Source of the DNA: Amphibalanus amphitrite
Lineage: Eukaryota; Arthropoda; Thecostraca; Balanomorpha; Balanidae
Length of the DNA: 64,000 nucleotides
Assembly: GCF_019059575.1 (NCBI RefSeq)
Contig: NW_024881998.1
Location: forward strand, 1-64,000
Reading direction: 5' to 3'
Shown: in pieces, positions 62,280 through 64,000 of the stretch
How positions within the stretch are numbered: position 1 is the stretch's first letter
Layout of the letters: the number at the start of each line of letters is the position of its first letter
Notes under the pieces: generated by a model
The model's input: only the letters and a program-made list of their open reading frames with translations
Databases searched by the model: none
Told to the model about the DNA's origin: nothing
Made by a program: the position numbers and the translations under genes

Positions 62280-62520
62280 CCGCGGCGGCGGGCGCACCTC
62301 CGGCAGCGGGCCGCGGGCCGCCGGGGTAGGGGGTGGGTTACTGGGGCAGGGGGCGTGTACCGGCACAGAGGGTACGCTACCAGAGGTGTACCGTACCGCG
62401 GTGGCGGGCGCACCTCCGGCTGCATGCCGCGTGCCACCGGGGCGGAGGATATCTCAGTGGAGCAGGGGCTATTTACTGGGGCAGGGGGCCAGGTACCGGG
62501 GCAAAAGGTTCTGCCCGGGC
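62280..62520. repeat. Imperfect GC-rich tandem duplication
   Basis: GGCGGGCGCACCTCCGGC recurs at about 62290 and 62405, and TTACTGGGGCAGGGGGC at about 62339 and 62471. This implies an old duplication of about 115-130 bp. The apparent frames are Gly/Arg-rich and probably not coding. Confidence 0.6.
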
Positions 62521-62703
62521 AAGAGGTGCCGTGACAGGGCAAAGGGCATGCCGATGGGGGAGAGGATGCTCTACCAAGGGCATAGGAACCGTACTCAAGC
62601 CAGGCAAGGGTACTCTGTTGGGGAAGAGGGAAGCCGGAGGTCGTAGGTTGGCCACCACATAAGGGGCGGGGCAGCCGCAGGAGAAAGGCTTATCAGTATT
62701 CTT

Positions 62704-63889
62704 TTAACCCGCGCCCCGTTGGGCTCTGCCGAGCAACGCGCCCGGTTGGGGGGGGGGCCATTTTGGCCCCCCCCCCTAAGATCTCGAGAACCACGCAACA
62801 TAGCGACAAGCGGTAAACGGTGTTGGATAGCCCCAACGGGGAACTACCTTGTGACCCAATTTTATTGACCTAGGTCAAACCGATGACGTCACAGGTCAGG
62901 TCAAAGGTCCAATTTTCACCGTTTACAGGCACTTCAAGAAATGCGTTGTAAAATCGAGTAAAATGCATTTCATTGAAAATCATCGATGGGGAAATGTACT
63001 TCAAACACATATTTTGCTATTTGAGGTCACTGATACCAGGTCAGGTCACAGAGGTCAGGTCACGGGGGGGTCACAATATGAAAGTGTCGTGTGATACATG
63101 TTTTATGGTCCATTTTACATGACAAATGCGATGATGTGGGTCAGGCAGCCTTTGGGGCCAGCTTAGATCACGTTTTGGTCAAGGTCAGGTCAAGGTCAGG
63201 TCAAGGTCAGGTCAAATTAGGTCAAATTTCAAAGTTAATATTTTTGCATAAAATGGGTATCGAATCGATGCAGATCGTCACGGGGAGTTCAATGGTGTTC
63301 TTTGTTTTGCCGTACGAGGTCTAGAATTGCTAAAAATTGAGTTCAAAAATTTGACGTCATCATTTTTGAACAGTTTTTTCGCTATAACTTGGCCAAAAAA
63401 CGAGATATCGATCTGAAATTTGGTATGTATATAGAAGAGCGCTGGGACTATCACATATATTCCGGTTTTTTCGAATTTCGGGAAAATTTTGGATTTTTGT
63501 CAAAGTTTTTCTAAAAAAATCAATTTTTTGATTTTTTTTAGGTCAAAAACCAAAAATTTTGAAAATCCGAGATAGCAGTTTTGTAGCGCCGCCTTTTGTC
63601 TACTAGACCATATAAAGAACTTTGAAATTGCTTGATAACTGTAGATTTGGTGAGCGTTTCAAGATTGCATGTTTTTTGCTCATTTTTGCTCGAACATGAC
63701 CTCAGTTTGACCTCAATAACTCCTGACCTAAGGTGACCTTAGACTTGAAATTTGGTGTGAAGGTGTCAAATTGATGCCCGGGAAGGTACTGAAAATTTGG
63801 CGGCGCTGCGCGCCGCCGTTTTCTTGCTATTCAGGAAAAACCACAGGGGGGGCCAAAATGGCCCCCCCCCCCAACGGGGCGAGGGTTAA
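62704..63889. mobile_element. TTAA-flanked MITE with tandem AGGTCA sites, third copy
   Basis: Body 62708-63885 (1178 bp) between TTAA at 62704-62707 and 63886-63889. The terminal inverted repeat is CCC(G/T)CGCCCCGTTGGG, with one mismatch. Palindromic GGGGCCATTTTGGCCCC-type hairpins sit near both ends. Half-site clusters lie at 62866-62911, 63025-63067, 63177-63228 and 63700-63745. The left 60-70 bases after the hairpin (GATCTCGAGAACC, TAGCGACAAG, CGGTAAACGG) match, inverted, the right end of the element at 6039-7034. There is no transposase. Confidence 0.85.
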
Positions 63890-64000
63890 ATGGGAGCGAC
63901 TGGTTTCTTCCACTACATACGGGCAACTCAGACGGATGACTCAGACGAACCTTGCTTTTCTAAGCTAACCGAAAAACATTGAACACGGTCTTTGATGCAT
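63890..64000. other. Right edge, nothing recognised
   Basis: A short flank after the TTAA element, with no features. Confidence 0.4.

Overview
This is a eukaryotic (animal) genomic window, and most of it does not code for protein. Only one gene can be recognised with confidence. It is the last coding exon of a hamlet/MECOM/PRDM16-type zinc-finger transcription factor, read on the minus strand (44417 down to 43353). Its three C-terminal C2H2 fingers and PLDLS CtBP-binding motif are diagnostic of that family. A metazoan ham/PRDM3/16 orthologue, abundant CpG, long GA/CT microsatellites and many TA- and TTAA-flanked miniature transposons fit an invertebrate. I would guess a GC-rich arthropod, perhaps a crustacean such as a barnacle, but the sequence does not prove this. 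There are no bacterial operons, CRISPR arrays, or rRNA or tRNA genes that I can see.

Layout. Positions 1-34300 are a repeat-rich flank downstream of the gene: microsatellites, minisatellites and a series of non-autonomous inverted-repeat elements. These are a mariner-like element (4531-5504), a TTAA element (6039-7034), TA and TAA MITEs (11841-12244, 12865-13128), a foldback palindrome (13541-13845), a hAT-like MITE (14861-15346), a TA element (32145-33086) and a second TTAA element (33355-34252). In the middle, 19691-25631 is an A-B-A-B-A tandem array of 2306-bp units, where B is itself a TA-flanked inverted-repeat element. It is followed by about 2 kb of GC-rich sequence with broken coding remnants (about 25632-27715).

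Positions 34300-40350 are GC-rich non-coding DNA, followed by one more TA element (40360-41331). Positions 41334-43352 hold the probable 3' UTR and downstream region of ham. The exon is 43353-44417, and a clear 3' splice site lies just upstream of it. Everything from 44418 to the right edge (about 19.6 kb) is upstream of this exon on the minus strand. No further coding exon of the gene is recognisable there, so it is most simply a long intron. It is GC-rich and nearly free of transposons, apart from a tandem E-box repeat block (54265-54922), a CT microsatellite (56392-56474), a perfect hairpin (60999-61063) and a third TTAA element (62708-63885).

The most interesting non-genic signal is that the three TTAA elements all carry dense clusters of nuclear-receptor half-sites (AGGTCA), including the extended TCAAGGTCA form. 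Next in interest are the A-B-A-B-A array, whose breakpoint lies at a transposon end, and the paired CACGTG tandem repeat inside the presumed ham intron.
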